In this document: piece after piece, positions 17,424 to 24,877 of the stretch
How the letters are laid out: every line of letters starts with the position of its first letter
Position numbering within the stretch: position 1 is the stretch's first letter
Assembly (NCBI RefSeq): GCF_026341275.1
Contig: NZ_JAIFZO010000002.1
Coordinates: 260,361-324,360 of the forward strand
Reading direction: 5' to 3'
Source: Streptomyces ortus
Lineage (GTDB): Bacteria; Actinomycetota; Actinomycetes; Streptomycetales; Streptomycetaceae
Length of the DNA stretch: 64,000 nucleotides
Notes under the pieces: generated by a model
Seen by the model: the letters and a program-made list of their open reading frames with translations, nothing else
Told to the model about the DNA's origin: nothing
Database searches by the model: none
Translations under genes and position numbers: made by a program

Positions 17424-17452
17424 GCCCCGCGCGGGCATCACTCCGGCGGGGC
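17424..17452 (-). promoter_or_regulatory. Hairpin in the leader of the DUF6221 gene
   Basis: GCCCCGC (17424-17430) pairs with GCGGGGC (17446-17452). It lies just upstream of the ribosome site and could affect translation or be a terminator of rightward transcription. Confidence 0.35.
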
Positions 17453-17557
17453 CTCAGCAGCACACCCGATCAGCTATCGATGTGTGAACCACCACCGTAA
17501 CGCGCGGCACCGACAGCGATGATGCGGGCATGAAAAACTACGGGCTCTCTTCAAACG

Positions 17558-17776
17558 CTATCGCCGGGCGAGAGTGAACCCAAGCAGTAGGAGCCACGAG
17601 TAGACGGCGGGCGCCCACATCAGAGCGAGATCACCCGTCTGCACCCCAGCCACCCATGCGGCGACAGACGCGGCAGCGATCAGCGCCAGAAGAGGCACTG
17701 CTCCGCGACGAATGAACAGCCAAGCCCGCTCACTCCACCGCCAGTAGACACGGCCCGCACGCGTCAGCATCTCCAT
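17558..17776 (-). CDS. Small two-helix membrane protein
   Basis: The 72-residue product starts at ATG 17776 (MEMLTRAGRVYWRW). It has two hydrophobic helices, AVPLLALIAAASVAAWVAGV and LALMWAPAVYSWLLLLGF, and basic residues at both ends. It might act at the membrane in lysogeny, but no family is recognised. A CATTCT box 7-12 bases before the start suggests a leaderless message. Confidence 0.55.
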   Translation of the reverse strand: MEMLTRAGRVYWRWSERAWLFIRRGAVPLLALIAAASVAAWVAGVQTGDLALMWAPAVYSWLLLLGFTLARR

Positions 17777-17894
17777 GCCGCCAGAATGCCAGAGACCCGT
17801 CGCGACGGGGGTTCGCACGACGGGTCTGGGGACAGTCTGGCATGAGACGGACCACTACAGCCCGATGTCCTCGCTGGCTGCGTCGGTCCATCGG

Positions 17895-18113
17895 CTAAGA
17901 CCAGCAGGCGGGTTCGCTGGCGAGCCATCGTTCCCAGCCTTCCTGGTCGCTGGCTTTTCGCCTCTCCAGGACTGCCCTGCCGGCGTCGCCCATGTGCGTG
18001 AAGCAGCCGTCGGCTTTGGGGCCGAACCACTCCAGCGTGGCTCGGTACTGCCTGCATACCGCGCCACGCTTCGTGGGCTTGCCGCAGAGCTGGGCCCCCT
18101 CTCGATCAGTCAT
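17895..18113 (-). CDS. Small cysteine-containing protein overlapping the integrase 3' end
   Basis: The 72-residue protein begins MTDREGAQLCGKPTKRGAVC and contains one more Cys and a His (DGCFTHMG), a possible zinc site. ATG 18113 overlaps the integrase stop and follows GGAG by 7 bases, so it is coupled to the integrase. Its place next to int would suit an excisionase or directionality factor, but no HTH is evident. Unrecognised. Confidence 0.55.
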   Translation of the reverse strand: MTDREGAQLCGKPTKRGAVCRQYRATLEWFGPKADGCFTHMGDAGRAVLERRKASDQEGWERWLASEPACWS

Positions 18114-19281
18114 TCGCACTCCAGCCTGGTCGAGCGTCCCGCCGGAACTTGGGGACGATATCGGCGAACACGGCTTCCGCTGCGTCGACGTGGGCCGCGT
18201 TGCGTAGCCCCTTGTTGCGGCGCTTCCAGTAGCCGACGGTGGTGGCGGGGTTGTCGTGGTCGGCGAAAGCTTGGACTTCGGCGAGATCGACGTGGTCGTC
18301 GAGCATGTGCGTGATGCGGCTGGCCCGGAGGACGTGCGGGGTGAGCCTTCGGCAGACCTTGCATTTGGTGAAGGTGTGCCTCTCTGGGCCGTCGATCTTG
18401 GGGCAGGTGAGGACGCGGGCCTTGCGGCCGAGCCTAGTTAGCAGGCGGGCGACGTCGTGGCGGTCGAGGCGCTGGCCTTCCCGGTCGAGGAGTAGTGGGC
18501 CTTCGCTGCGGTGCGCGGTGTGCTCGTCGAGCATCTCGGCGACCGTCACCGGGAGGGGCAGGATGCGCTCCTTGTATTCCTTCCTGGTGACGTCGAGGTA
18601 GGAGCGGCGTCCTCGTTCGATGCGGTCGGTGACGTCGGCAGTGCACATCTCGGAGACGCGGCCGGCGAGGGTGTAGAGGAGAGATACGACCAAGAGATCG
18701 AGGGGGGTCTCTGCCTGGGCGGCGACTCGCTGCACTTCTTCCACTTCGAGTACCGGGGTGCTGCGGGAGGTGTTGCCCTTGTCGACCTTGGGCCGGTCGT
18801 CTTGCGTGACGGGGTTCCGAGGAAGGTCGGTCTTGGTCGCCGCGTAGCTGTGAAGCGAGGAGAGCGCGTTCAGGTAGCGGGCGATCGTCGTTGGCGGGTT
18901 CCCGCGCCCTTCCATACGGAGGCGCCAGGTCCGGATGTGGTCGGCGGTGAAGCAGCCGAGGGTGAACCGCTCGTGCCCGAGTTCCTGCGCGTAGGTGCCC
19001 CAGACGCGGCGGATGTCGTCGACGTAGCCGCGCTTCGTCTGGAGGCTGCCGCGTCTCGTGCTCGACAGCCAGTCCATGACCATGACGAACGTCTCGGGGG
19101 TGACGGCTTCGGCGAGGAGTTCGGCTCGCGGCCGGTAGATGCGTTCCTGGCCGCGCCGGTCGACCTGGACCATGCCGAGGTCGTCGACGAGCTTGCGGCG
19201 GACTTCCTCGAACAGGTCCGAGCCGGGCAGCGCAATCGACTGCCCGGCGGACTGCTGTGGGAGGTTTGCAGGGTCAGACAC
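18106..19281 (-). CDS. int: Tyrosine recombinase/phage integrase
   Basis: The 391-residue protein has an N-terminal SAM-like core-binding domain (about 55-165) and a complete catalytic domain. Visible active-site residues are Arg208 (AGRVSEM), Lys234 (TRKEYKE), His316 and Arg319 (TPHVLRASR), His342 (ADHDNPATT) and the nucleophile Tyr351. An unusual insert before the HxxR motif carries Cys293, His302, Cys307 and Cys310, a probable zinc site. It would recombine attP with a host attB. It overlaps the end of the preceding gene by 8 bases and is read from that gene's promoter. Confidence 0.93.
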   Translation of the reverse strand: MSDPANLPQQSAGQSIALPGSDLFEEVRRKLVDDLGMVQVDRRGQERIYRPRAELLAEAVTPETFVMVMDWLSSTRRGSLQTKRGYVDDIRRVWGTYAQELGHERFTLGCFTADHIRTWRLRMEGRGNPPTTIARYLNALSSLHSYAATKTDLPRNPVTQDDRPKVDKGNTSRSTPVLEVEEVQRVAAQAETPLDLLVVSLLYTLAGRVSEMCTADVTDRIERGRRSYLDVTRKEYKERILPLPVTVAEMLDEHTAHRSEGPLLLDREGQRLDRHDVARLLTRLGRKARVLTCPKIDGPERHTFTKCKVCRRLTPHVLRASRITHMLDDHVDLAEVQAFADHDNPATTVGYWKRRNKGLRNAAHVDAAEAVFADIVPKFRRDARPGWSAND

Positions 19282-19984
19282 GATCCGCCCCTACGAGAGT
19301 CGGCCCCTGTCGGGCGATGACCTCGCCGTCAGAGGCAACCAGGCGCAGTTTCGGGAACGCCTTCGGCTTCTCCTGGCCGGGCACCTCGGGCCACTCGTCA
19401 GCTGACAGGCCATAGGAGGGCGGCACCCATCCGTGGATGGTGTGGATCAGCTCGGCCGCCTTGTGGTATTTGGCCTCCCAGTTCCACGCGAAGAATAGCG
19501 GCAGGAGGCCACCCGTGTTTGGGATTGCTTCCGGCGCACGGGACTTGCTGCCCTCAGCTCGTTCCAGGATCGGCTTGGCGTACTCCCTGCACCGGGGGCG
19601 TGAGCAGAAACCCCAGTGAGTCAGCCAGCCCGTCAGTGGATCGAACTCGGCGAAGCCCAGAGACGTGGACTTGCCGCAGAGGCGGTCGACGCGAACCATC
19701 GGGGCCCTACATCCGTGAGGGCCGGATTCCCAGTCCGGTTCGTAGCGAGGGGCGTCGGCGGCGACGAGTTGCCACATGCGCTTGTTGTCGGCGTTCAGCA
19801 CTTCGCGAGTCCGCTGCCACGTCGTGACGGTCGGATCATGGCGGCGGGGGTCCCGAAGCGTCACCCATCCCAGGGCGAGTATCAGGTCTCGGGTGCCTTC
19901 CGGCATTCGCCGCTCGCTGTACACGCGGCTGGCGAGTTGGTCGTAGCGGAGCATTCCATCACGGTCGTCCGGGCTCTGAACCAT
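19274..19984 (-). CDS. Hypothetical protein co-transcribed with the integrase
   Basis: From ATG 19984 the product has 236 residues. A possible metal cluster is formed by CRAPMVRVDRLCG and FCSRPRC in the middle. The second half contains LPLFFAWNWEAKYHKAAELIHTIHGW. TAGAAT ends 6 bases before the ATG, so the mRNA is leaderless, and a large palindrome overlaps that promoter. Sharing an operon with int suggests a role in integration, excision or lysogeny control. The family is not recognised. Confidence 0.65.
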   Translation of the reverse strand: MVQSPDDRDGMLRYDQLASRVYSERRMPEGTRDLILALGWVTLRDPRRHDPTVTTWQRTREVLNADNKRMWQLVAADAPRYEPDWESGPHGCRAPMVRVDRLCGKSTSLGFAEFDPLTGWLTHWGFCSRPRCREYAKPILERAEGSKSRAPEAIPNTGGLLPLFFAWNWEAKYHKAAELIHTIHGWVPPSYGLSADEWPEVPGQEKPKAFPKLRLVASDGEVIARQGPTLVGADRV

Positions 19985-19994
19985 CCTCAAATTC

Positions 19995-20021
19995 TAGCGC
20001 ATAAGGGAACGTTATGCGCTA
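19995..20021. promoter_or_regulatory. Perfect hyphenated palindrome over the integrase-operon promoter
   Basis: TAGCGCATAA (19995-20004) and TTATGCGCTA (20012-20021) are exact inverted repeats with a 7-base spacer. The left arm overlaps the -10 box TAGAAT (19996-19991 on the minus strand). The site lies in the 87-base gap between divergent genes, so a bound dimer would block the int operon and could affect the rightward gene. Confidence 0.75.
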
Positions 20022-20059
20022 CCACCGTTGAGGGCCGGTCTCCCGTCAGTGCCCCGCGC

Positions 20060-20065
20060 TACCCT
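20060..20065 (+). promoter_or_regulatory. -10 box TACCCT, leaderless
   Basis: TACCCT lies 6 bases before ATG 20072, the same arrangement as at 16445. No clear -35 is seen. Confidence 0.45.
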
Positions 20066-20071
20066 CGCGTC

Positions 20072-20557
20072 ATGACGACCGCCGTGCCCGTGACCATCAA
20101 GTGGATCGATCTCGTGATGGGCGGCGAGAAGATCGAGATCGCCCCACTGCCCGGCATCGAACCGCGCCTCCTCGTCGACGCGATCCCCTACGAGGGCTAC
20201 CTGGAGCCGCTGACGCGCGGCCCGGACCCGGAGGTGTGTGTCAGCGTCGACCTGGTGCTAACCGAGACCGGACCCGGCGCTTGGCTGGTGGCGCAGCGTT
20301 GCGAGGCTGAAGCCCGGCGGGTGGCGGAAGCGCTCGGAGCGCTCCTGTCGCCCACGGCCGCACTGCGGAACTTCTCCCTGGAGGCGGCTCTCGGCGGGGA
20401 GGGTCTGCCGTACAACCGGATGTCTGTGCCGCAGCTCGCCCTCAGGCCCGGCGAGCCGCACGCGGTCGAAGAGCGTGGCGAGCGCGCGGTGCGGATCTTC
20501 ACCGCGACCGCGCTGGCCGACGACAACGGCACCAAGTACACGCTGCGGCACGGCTAG
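20072..20557 (+). CDS. Hypothetical protein divergent from the integrase operon
   Basis: The 161-residue acidic protein (MTTAVPVTIKWIDLVMGGEK, ending DDNGTKYTLRHG) has no recognised motif. It is read rightward from a leaderless promoter beside the large palindrome and ends in a strong terminator, so it is a single-gene unit. Its position, divergent from int, is where phage regulators often sit, but it shows no DNA-binding motif. Confidence 0.6.
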   Translation: MTTAVPVTIKWIDLVMGGEKIEIAPLPGIEPRLLVDAIPYEGYLEPLTRGPDPEVCVSVDLVLTETGPGAWLVAQRCEAEARRVAEALGALLSPTAALRNFSLEAALGGEGLPYNRMSVPQLALRPGEPHAVEERGERAVRIFTATALADDNGTKYTLRHG

Positions 20558-20563
20558 CGCGGC

Positions 20564-20595
20564 GGAGGGCCGGTGCCCGTCGGCTCCGGCCCTCC
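20564..20595 (+). terminator. Terminator of the 161-residue gene
   Basis: GGAGGGCCGG and CCGGCCCTCC form a perfect 10-bp stem 6 bases after the stop. Confidence 0.7.
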
Positions 20596-20684
20596 TATCC
20601 ACTCGCCGTGTCGCCCGCCGAACCGTGGACCCGTCCGGCGCGCGGGCTTCTCAGGCCGACGGCTCAGCCCGGAGTACGACGAAG

Positions 20685-20723
20685 CCGCCCCCGCTCCCCT
20701 GCCGAAGCAGAGGGCGGGGGCGG
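20685..20723. terminator. Hairpin upstream of the lipoprotein gene
   Basis: CCGCCCCCGC (20685-20694) pairs with GCGGGGGCGG (20714-20723). It insulates the lipoprotein transcription unit. Confidence 0.5.
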
Positions 20724-20809
20724 TTCGCGTCACGGCTCGGTGACAGCCGGGTACGGCCGGGCCCGCTGTGTTCTACGGTGTCCCGACGAGATCAACCCTG
20801 GGGGGACAT

Positions 20810-21436
20810 ATGCGCGTTCGCGCAACCGCGGCCACCGCCGCCCTGCTCCTGGCCGCACTCACTGGGTGCGGGGGCGGCGGCGACGGAGATGGGGTCGACA
20901 GCGGAGACACGAAACCAGAGCCGGTTCCCACCGCCAGCGAAAAGCCCGGCACCATCGACGACTCCCAGACCCTCGACCTCGGCGAACCAGCGAAAACGAC
21001 AGGCGACGGCGGCACCGGCGTCCTGGAGATCACCCCGGACACGGTCGTGTACGCGAAGGAAGCCGCCGGCGAGACCGCGGCGAACGGGCTGTTCGCCGTC
21101 GTCACCATGAAGGACAAGGCCATGACCGCGGTCGCCGCCGACGAGCCGGCGCCGATCAGCGGCGGCGGGTGGAAGTGGATGGCCCCCGACGGAGAGATGA
21201 TCGAATTCGACAGCGGCAACTCGGCCAACGTCGTCATGGACAAGTATAACAACGCCGACCCGGTGCAGCCCGGCGGCTACCAGTGGCGGTCGCAGGCCTT
21301 CGACCTCACACCGGCGCAAGCAAAGGGCGGCACCCTCATCTACATCGACGGCGAAGAAAAAGCCTTCCGCTGGAAGATGCCAGCCGCCGACGCCGGGCCG
21401 AACGTCGCCGAGGTGAAGAAGCAGTTGGAGTTCTGA
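20810..21436 (+). CDS. Secreted lipoprotein, possible lysogenic-conversion (moron) gene
   Basis: The 208-residue product has a short basic N-terminus, a hydrophobic helix and a lipobox LTGC with lipidated Cys20, then a Gly/Asp-rich linker. It would be anchored on the outer face of the membrane. The mature part contains EITPDTVVYAKEAAGETAANG and GGYQWRSQAFDLTPAQAKGG and has no known fold that I recognise. GGGGGA precedes ATG 20810. It is flanked by hairpins on both sides and runs against the lytic genes, so it could be expressed from the prophage. Superinfection exclusion is a possible role. Confidence 0.75.
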   Translation: MRVRATAATAALLLAALTGCGGGGDGDGVDSGDTKPEPVPTASEKPGTIDDSQTLDLGEPAKTTGDGGTGVLEITPDTVVYAKEAAGETAANGLFAVVTMKDKAMTAVAADEPAPISGGGWKWMAPDGEMIEFDSGNSANVVMDKYNNADPVQPGGYQWRSQAFDLTPAQAKGGTLIYIDGEEKAFRWKMPAADAGPNVAEVKKQLEF

Positions 21437-21443
21437 ACACGAA

Positions 21444-21491
21444 GAACCGCCCCCGCCACCACCCCGTGAAGGGCGGCGGCGGGGGCGGTTC
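21444..21491. terminator. Bidirectional terminator between lipoprotein and late genes
   Basis: GAACCGCCCCCGCC (21444-21457) pairs exactly with 21478-21491 (14 bp). It lies 7 bases after the lipoprotein stop and 4 bases past the end of the leftward late operon, so it can serve both. Confidence 0.75.
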
Positions 21492-21495
21492 TCGT

Positions 21496-21660
21496 TCACT
21501 CGCCGGGGTCGGCGGGTGGGGGCGGCAGGTCAGGTTCGAGGAACGGCTGAATGCTGGGCGCCGGGATCGGCTGCGGTTCCATCCGGCCCATGCGTTCCAG
21601 GGAGGCGGCGTCCGCCGCGGTGTCGTCACGGCGCGGGGCGCGCGGGGTCGCCTCAGGCAT
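21496..21660 (-). CDS. Small proline-rich protein at the end of the late operon
   Basis: A 54-codon frame from ATG 21660 encodes MPEATPRAPRRDD, then LERMGRMEPQPIP and a Pro-rich tail ending PPPPADPGE. GGAG lies 8 bases upstream, and the start is 4 bases from the preceding stop. It is the last gene before the terminator. Unrecognised. Confidence 0.45.
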   Translation of the reverse strand: MPEATPRAPRRDDTAADAASLERMGRMEPQPIPAPSIQPFLEPDLPPPPADPGE

Positions 21661-21663
21661 CGG

Positions 21664-21993
21664 TCACACTCCAGTTCGGTAAAAGTCTGCGACGTCCTGC
21701 GGCGGCGGCTGCGGCGTCTCATTCGCCCCCACGACCTGGTCGCGTAGGACGAGCGCCCACCGGCTGAGCGACCACAGGACGCCGCGGGTGCGCGTCTGCT
21801 CGGCGCGGAGATCGCTGCACTCCTCCTTCAGCCGTTCGACTGACGCCTGCAACACCGACAGGTCGACCTGCTTGGCGTTCGGCGCAGAGTTGATGCGCGC
21901 CGCCGTGCGTGTCCCCCGGTAGGTGAAGAAACCCATCGTGATCACACCGACGACGCTGATGGCCGCCCCGACTACTCCCCAGACGCCGTTCAC
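21664..21993 (-). CDS. Small membrane protein with coiled coil, probable lysis accessory
   Basis: The 109-residue protein has one N-terminal hydrophobic helix (VWGVVGAAISVVGVITMGFF) and then a coiled-coil stretch (VDLSVLQASVERLKEECSDLRAEQ), ending in a cytoplasm-like Pro-rich tail. This is the shape of class-III-like holins or spanin-like partners in actinophages. The start overlaps the preceding stop (ATGA), linking it to the holin and endolysin genes. Confidence 0.6.
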   Translation of the reverse strand: MNGVWGVVGAAISVVGVITMGFFTYRGTRTAARINSAPNAKQVDLSVLQASVERLKEECSDLRAEQTRTRGVLWSLSRWALVLRDQVVGANETPQPPPQDVADFYRTGV

Positions 21994-22439
21994 CCGGGTC
22001 TCCCCTCAGCCGCCTGGCCGAGGTTCCGGGGTGATCCGGCATCAGGCGGGACTCGTGATGCGCACCAAATCACCCCACAGTGCGATGTGATGTACCAGCC
22101 GAACAACCACAGGCCGCGCGTGTAGCCGTCCGCCAGACCGGCCCAGCCGTAGGCGAACGCCCAAAACGTGGGTGGCGCGGATGCGGCGACGAAGCCCCAT
22201 CCGTCCCTCCCGAACGTCAGCCAGGCGGAGCAGAACGCAGCCGTACCGCAGATGATCCACAGCCATGCCCAGCAGTGCAGCGGCGCGAACCGCAGCAGCA
22301 GTTCGAGTCCGCCGGTGGACAGTGGCGGGTCGAAGATGAAGCTCGCGCCGAAGCAGACTTTCCCGGCACCCATGAAGATGAGGAACGGGCCGCGGTTGCC
22401 GAGGTGCCCGCTGAACCAGCCGGGCGCCCGGCGGCGCAT
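21990..22439 (-). CDS. Phage membrane protein, probable holin-associated
   Basis: From ATG 22439 the product has 149 residues with about four hydrophobic segments. They include CWAWLWIICGTAAFCSAWLTF and TFWAFAYGWAGLADGY. The start overlaps the holin stop (TGATG) and the stop overlaps the next start (ATGA), so it is coupled within the lysis cassette. It may be a second holin or antiholin; no family name is certain. Confidence 0.6.
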   Translation of the reverse strand: MRRRAPGWFSGHLGNRGPFLIFMGAGKVCFGASFIFDPPLSTGGLELLLRFAPLHCWAWLWIICGTAAFCSAWLTFGRDGWGFVAASAPPTFWAFAYGWAGLADGYTRGLWLFGWYITSHCGVIWCASRVPPDAGSPRNLGQAAEGRPG

Positions 22440-22645
22440 CAGACTCCCTGCGGCCCGGCCGGCGCCGACGGGCTCGACGGCTTGTTGGGTACCGCGTAGG
22501 TGATGCCCCACGCTCCGAGGACTGCGAGCGCCATCGTGACACCTTCCCCGGTCGTGATGACGTTGTCCTGTGCGGCGGTCACGGCGGCTGCGCTGCCGGC
22601 GGCGATACCGGCGATGAGTGACTTGGCGATGCTGGCGATTCTCAT
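22439..22645 (-). CDS. Putative holin
   Basis: The 68-residue product from ATG 22645 has two hydrophobic helices: SLIAGIAAGSAAAVTAA and EGVTMALAVLGAWGITYAV. They are joined by a short polar turn (QDNVITTGE), and a Pro/Ser tail follows. This matches the small two-helix holins found next to endolysins in actinophages. It would form membrane lesions that release or activate the amidase. It starts 2 bases after the endolysin gene stop. Confidence 0.75.
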   Translation of the reverse strand: MRIASIAKSLIAGIAAGSAAAVTAAQDNVITTGEGVTMALAVLGAWGITYAVPNKPSSPSAPAGPQGV

Positions 22646-22647
22646 GG

Positions 22648-23586
22648 TCAGGACTCCTTGGTGTTCACGTCGACGTCGACCTTGATGACGGCGTCGGCGA
22701 TGGCCTGCTGGACCGCGGCAACGACGGCCGCAGTGTCGACGTCCTCGCCGGCGAGGGTGGCGAGCTTCGCGATGGCGGCGGACTGGGCGGCGAGGACGGC
22801 GTTGGCCTTGTCGAGCCGCTTGAGGATTTCCGTCTGGACCGAGGAGAGCGTCCAGGTCGGGTTGGTGGCGGGGGCGCCGGGGACGGAGATGACCCCGTCC
22901 AGGGTGAGCACGGCTTTCGCGAGCTCGGCGGCGGTGGGCATGTCGTCCTCCTGGGGCGCGGTGGTGCCGTTCTTGGCGGCGGCGAGGATGGCGGCGATGG
23001 GCATGGAGCCGGGATCGCCGTGGTCGTTTTCGGGGACGTGCTGGTGTCCGCAGTGCCCCTTGAAGGCGGTCCACTGGGTGCCGGTCATGCGGACGCCGTT
23101 GGCGCCGTAGCTGCCCGGGTATGCCTTGAAGGTGACCCCGGACGACAAGGGGACGCCGTGGTTGGCGCTGGCCCACTTCGCGAAGGCGGCCAGGTCCCGG
23201 ATCGCCCAGGTGGGCAGCTCCGGGGTGTAGAGGTGCTGGTAGCCGGCCTTCGTCCACTTGGCGTGGGTGGCCGGGTCGCAGGTGCCGACGATCTCGACCT
23301 GGCAGGCGTTGAGGGTGTTCGTCTGCACGCCGCCCGCCTTGTTGACGAGGGCGCGGGAGGACACGTCGAAGTCGTAGTGCTGGTACCAGACGAGGCGCTT
23401 CGCGGCGAAGTCCGGCTTGGCGGTGAAGTTCGGGGCCGAGGCGCCGCCGCCGTAGCTGGGCAGGGACGTTCCTTCGGTGGAATGCCAGACGATGACGTTG
23501 GCTTCCATCGCCGACCCCGGGTATGCACTGCCGTACCAGTAGGTGGTGGAGGCTCCGGGGTAGCGCTGCGGGCCCGTCTTGGCCAT
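22648..23586 (-). CDS. Endolysin, N-acetylmuramoyl-L-alanine amidase
   Basis: The 312-residue protein starts MAKTGPQRYPGAST at ATG 23586, with AAAGG 9 bases upstream. The N-terminal amidase_2-like domain carries His35 in VIVWHSTEG and the metal/catalytic segment KGHCGHQHVPENDHGDPG. The C-terminal 100 residues (LSSVQTEILKRLDKANAVLA and beyond) form helices like those at the ends of many actinophage lysins. It cuts the amide between muramic acid and the stem peptide. It has no signal peptide, so it depends on the neighbouring holin. Confidence 0.9.
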   Translation of the reverse strand: MAKTGPQRYPGASTTYWYGSAYPGSAMEANVIVWHSTEGTSLPSYGGGASAPNFTAKPDFAAKRLVWYQHYDFDVSSRALVNKAGGVQTNTLNACQVEIVGTCDPATHAKWTKAGYQHLYTPELPTWAIRDLAAFAKWASANHGVPLSSGVTFKAYPGSYGANGVRMTGTQWTAFKGHCGHQHVPENDHGDPGSMPIAAILAAAKNGTTAPQEDDMPTAAELAKAVLTLDGVISVPGAPATNPTWTLSSVQTEILKRLDKANAVLAAQSAAIAKLATLAGEDVDTAAVVAAVQQAIADAVIKVDVDVNTKES

Positions 23587-23599
23587 GGCGCGGACCTTT

Positions 23600-24031
23600 C
23601 TAGTAGTCCCAGGTGAGGGCCGCGAACTGGGCGTGTTCGAGCGGCCAGGGCTGATCGTGGTCGTGCCAGACCTCGACGCCGACCGGCATGCCGGCCTGTC
23701 CGGCGAACGGCCAGCCGACGGTCTGCCACGACCGGCCCGGCGTGGCTGCGCGGTCGTCGGCTCCGGTGTCGTCGCGGATGCCGTGCGGGTCCCGGACGAA
23801 CCGAGACATGAACTGGCGGGGCCGCAGATCACCGTCGGGCAGCGTGATGGCAGCCCAGCGCAGGTTGCGGGCCCACCAGAACGTGCCGTCGACTTTCGGG
23901 ACGATCAGCGACAGCGACTTCGCCATCGTCCTGTCGTTGACGATGACCTTCTCGTAGGTGACGAGCGTCCACGTCTCCGGTGGGATGAGCTGCGACTTCT
24001 CCCCGCGGTACAGCTTGCATTCGGTGGCCAC
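23600..24031 (-). CDS. Minor structural protein at the tail-lysis junction
   Basis: The 143-residue product (MATECKLYRGEKSQLIPPETWTL) alternates short beta-like stretches such as FWWARNLRWAAITLPDGDL and GRSWQTVGWPFAGQAGMPVG. It is probably a beta-sandwich tail-tip protein, placed between tail fibre genes and the endolysin and spaced tightly on both sides. No family is recognised. Confidence 0.55.
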   Translation of the reverse strand: MATECKLYRGEKSQLIPPETWTLVTYEKVIVNDRTMAKSLSLIVPKVDGTFWWARNLRWAAITLPDGDLRPRQFMSRFVRDPHGIRDDTGADDRAATPGRSWQTVGWPFAGQAGMPVGVEVWHDHDQPWPLEHAQFAALTWDY

Positions 24032-24040
24032 GACTCCCCC

Positions 24041-24661
24041 TTACAGGCTGACGGTGACGCCGTTGAAACCAATCCACGGCGGCTTCACCGTCGACCCGGT
24101 GCCGAAAACTTGCAGGTAGCCGTCCGTCTGCACGTCCAGCTTCAACGCGATGCGGTCCGATGCCACGTCCGAGCACGGCACCAGCACGGTGCGCAGAGTC
24201 TGCGGCCGGACCGCGGCTGGCAGTGCCGTCGAATTGATGACGTAGGAGCCGTTCGGTGTGGTCGGCCACGACGATCGGCCGATCGCGCCACGCAGTTGCA
24301 GGGACTCCTCGCCGGAGATGTTCAGCAGCCGGTACTGCAACGTGCCGTTGCTGTTGCCGTTCTGCGTGAACGGCGACGCGAGACTGATGGTGGTCCACGA
24401 TGAGGCGCCCACCGACACGGCAACCCACGCCCCGTCGAGGCGCACGTCCAACCGCTTCACGTCCTGCAGCAGCGTCATCATGCCGTCGACGGGGGCGAGG
24501 TCGTTGATGAGCGTGGCGCCGCGGGTTGTGGCCGAGGAGAACCGCAGCACTCCGCGGGGGATCACGCCGGCTGCGAGGGATCGGATCGCGGAGGGAATGT
24601 CGGGGGCGTCGGTCATGGACCAGAGGCTGATGCCCTGCCCGTAGTCGTCTGGAGTGGGCAT
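24041..24661 (-). CDS. Minor tail/receptor-binding-like protein
   Basis: The 206-residue product looks like a beta-rich adhesin: SLASPFTQNGNSNGTLQYRLLNISGEESLQLRG and a C-terminus WIGFNGVTVSL. The TQNGNSNGTLQYRLLNI stretch recurs in the 223-residue neighbour as TGNNNGAVRYRRINV, so the two share a domain and are probably paralogous tip proteins. The start overlaps the preceding stop (TGATG). Confidence 0.6.
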   Translation of the reverse strand: MPTPDDYGQGISLWSMTDAPDIPSAIRSLAAGVIPRGVLRFSSATTRGATLINDLAPVDGMMTLLQDVKRLDVRLDGAWVAVSVGASSWTTISLASPFTQNGNSNGTLQYRLLNISGEESLQLRGAIGRSSWPTTPNGSYVINSTALPAAVRPQTLRTVLVPCSDVASDRIALKLDVQTDGYLQVFGTGSTVKPPWIGFNGVTVSL

Positions 24662-24867
24662 CAGACCTCCGGCACATCCGCGGTAACGGGGGAAGTGCGG
24701 GTGACGGTGATCGTGTCCGCGCGGTCGACCTCATCCACCGCGTGGGCCAGAGCCCACACCAGCGTGGGCATTGCGGCGTCTGTCACCGGCGAGTAATCCC
24801 CTTCGATGAGGGTCACTTCGAGGCGCGATTCGCCGTTGTTGACGACGATCGCGTAGGTGGCGGCCAT
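24661..24867 (-). CDS. Small tail-region protein
   Basis: The 68-residue product starts at ATG 24867 (MAATYAIVVNNG) after AAAGG. It reads ESRLEVTLIEGDYSPVTDA then LVWALAHAVDEVDRADTITVTRT. It is between two related tip proteins and coupled to the next gene. Unrecognised. Confidence 0.55.
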   Translation of the reverse strand: MAATYAIVVNNGESRLEVTLIEGDYSPVTDAAMPTLVWALAHAVDEVDRADTITVTRTSPVTADVPEV

Positions 24868-24877
24868 GCGGCGCCTT

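Noticed and set aside
17531..17578. 15-codon plus-strand frame starting MKNYGL
   Set aside because: Too short and without a ribosome site; no support.
20768..20809. Upstream ATG extending the lipoprotein by 14 residues
   Set aside because: The extension precedes the GGGGGA ribosome site and would spoil the signal peptide.
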